6,787 bases of DNA from Bacteroidales bacterium. Its GTDB lineage: Bacteria; Bacteroidota; Bacteroidia; Bacteroidales; NBLH01. Shown piece after piece: positions 6,741 to 6,787 of this stretch (positions are counted from its first letter, which is position 1; each line of letters starts with the position of its first letter). Made by a program: the position numbers and the translations under genes. The DNA is taken from contig JAKIUH010000250.1 of the NCBI GenBank assembly GCA_021647685.1, positions 1 to 6,787 on the forward strand, in the 5' to 3' direction. The notes under the pieces are model-generated. The model had not been told where the DNA came from, did no database searches, and worked only from the letters and a program-made list of their open reading frames with translations.

Positions 6741-6780
6741 TTGTTAAACTTTTGAACGTTCGGCTAAACTTTTGAACGTC
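6741..6780. repeat. Two tandem 20-base units with a 15-base identical core
   Basis: TAAACTTTTGAACGT occurs at 6745-6759 and again at 6765-6779, exactly 20 bases apart, separated by TCGGC. The first unit contains the palindrome GAACGTTC (6754-6761). It starts 25 bases after the HupE-family stop and the window ends shortly afterwards, so more copies may lie to the right. No T-rich terminator or coding frame is seen in it. Confidence 0.7.
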
Positions 6781-6787
6781 TGATAAG

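Noticed and set aside
6741..6787. CRISPR array
   Set aside because: Only two units, with a 15-base core and 5-base spacing, which is far from CRISPR repeat and spacer sizes; no cas gene is present.

Overview
The window looks like chromosomal DNA of a member of the Bacteroidota. The strongest evidence is a long secreted protein ending in a gliding-motility-associated (type B) type IX secretion C-terminal domain. AT-rich DNA, starts without an obvious Shine-Dalgarno sequence and a DUF6702/HupE gene pair agree with this. Genus or species cannot be named from the sequence.

Layout from left to right. (1) The 3' two thirds or so of a DegT/DnrJ/EryC1/StrS sugar aminotransferase gene on the plus strand, open at the left edge and ending at 601. 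(2) A compact unit at 611-1324: a REP-associated tyrosine (Y1, HUH) transposase on the minus strand, bracketed by two related palindromes. Each palindrome lies about 10 bases from the stop codon of the flanking host gene. The transposase keeps its HxH motif and catalytic tyrosine. Its C-terminal third is broken by a frameshift and an in-frame TAG, so it is a pseudogene spanning 669-1257. (3) A secreted TPR-repeat protein on the minus strand (1336-2544). (4) A 191-base intergenic stretch holding two short palindromic segments that look like dispersed extragenic repeats. (5) Two minus-strand genes, probably one transcript: a DUF6702 protein (5368-5901) followed 25 bases later by an 868-residue T9SS cargo with fibronectin-III-like modules (2736-5342). 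(6) Across a divergent intergenic region, a plus-strand HupE/UreJ-family membrane protein (start best placed at 6129, end 6719). (7) At the right edge, two tandem 20-base units sharing a 15-base identical core.

The aminotransferase is probably the end of a surface-polysaccharide cluster that continues off the left edge. The DUF6702, T9SS and TPR genes are all envelope or secreted proteins. HupE and DUF6702 are a recurrent Bacteroidota neighbourhood, by recollection, and here they are divergent. The most notable element is the decayed transposase with well-preserved flanking palindromes, a REP/RAYT-type unit in a phylum where such units are less studied. No CRISPR array, tRNA, rRNA or complete novel multi-gene system was found.
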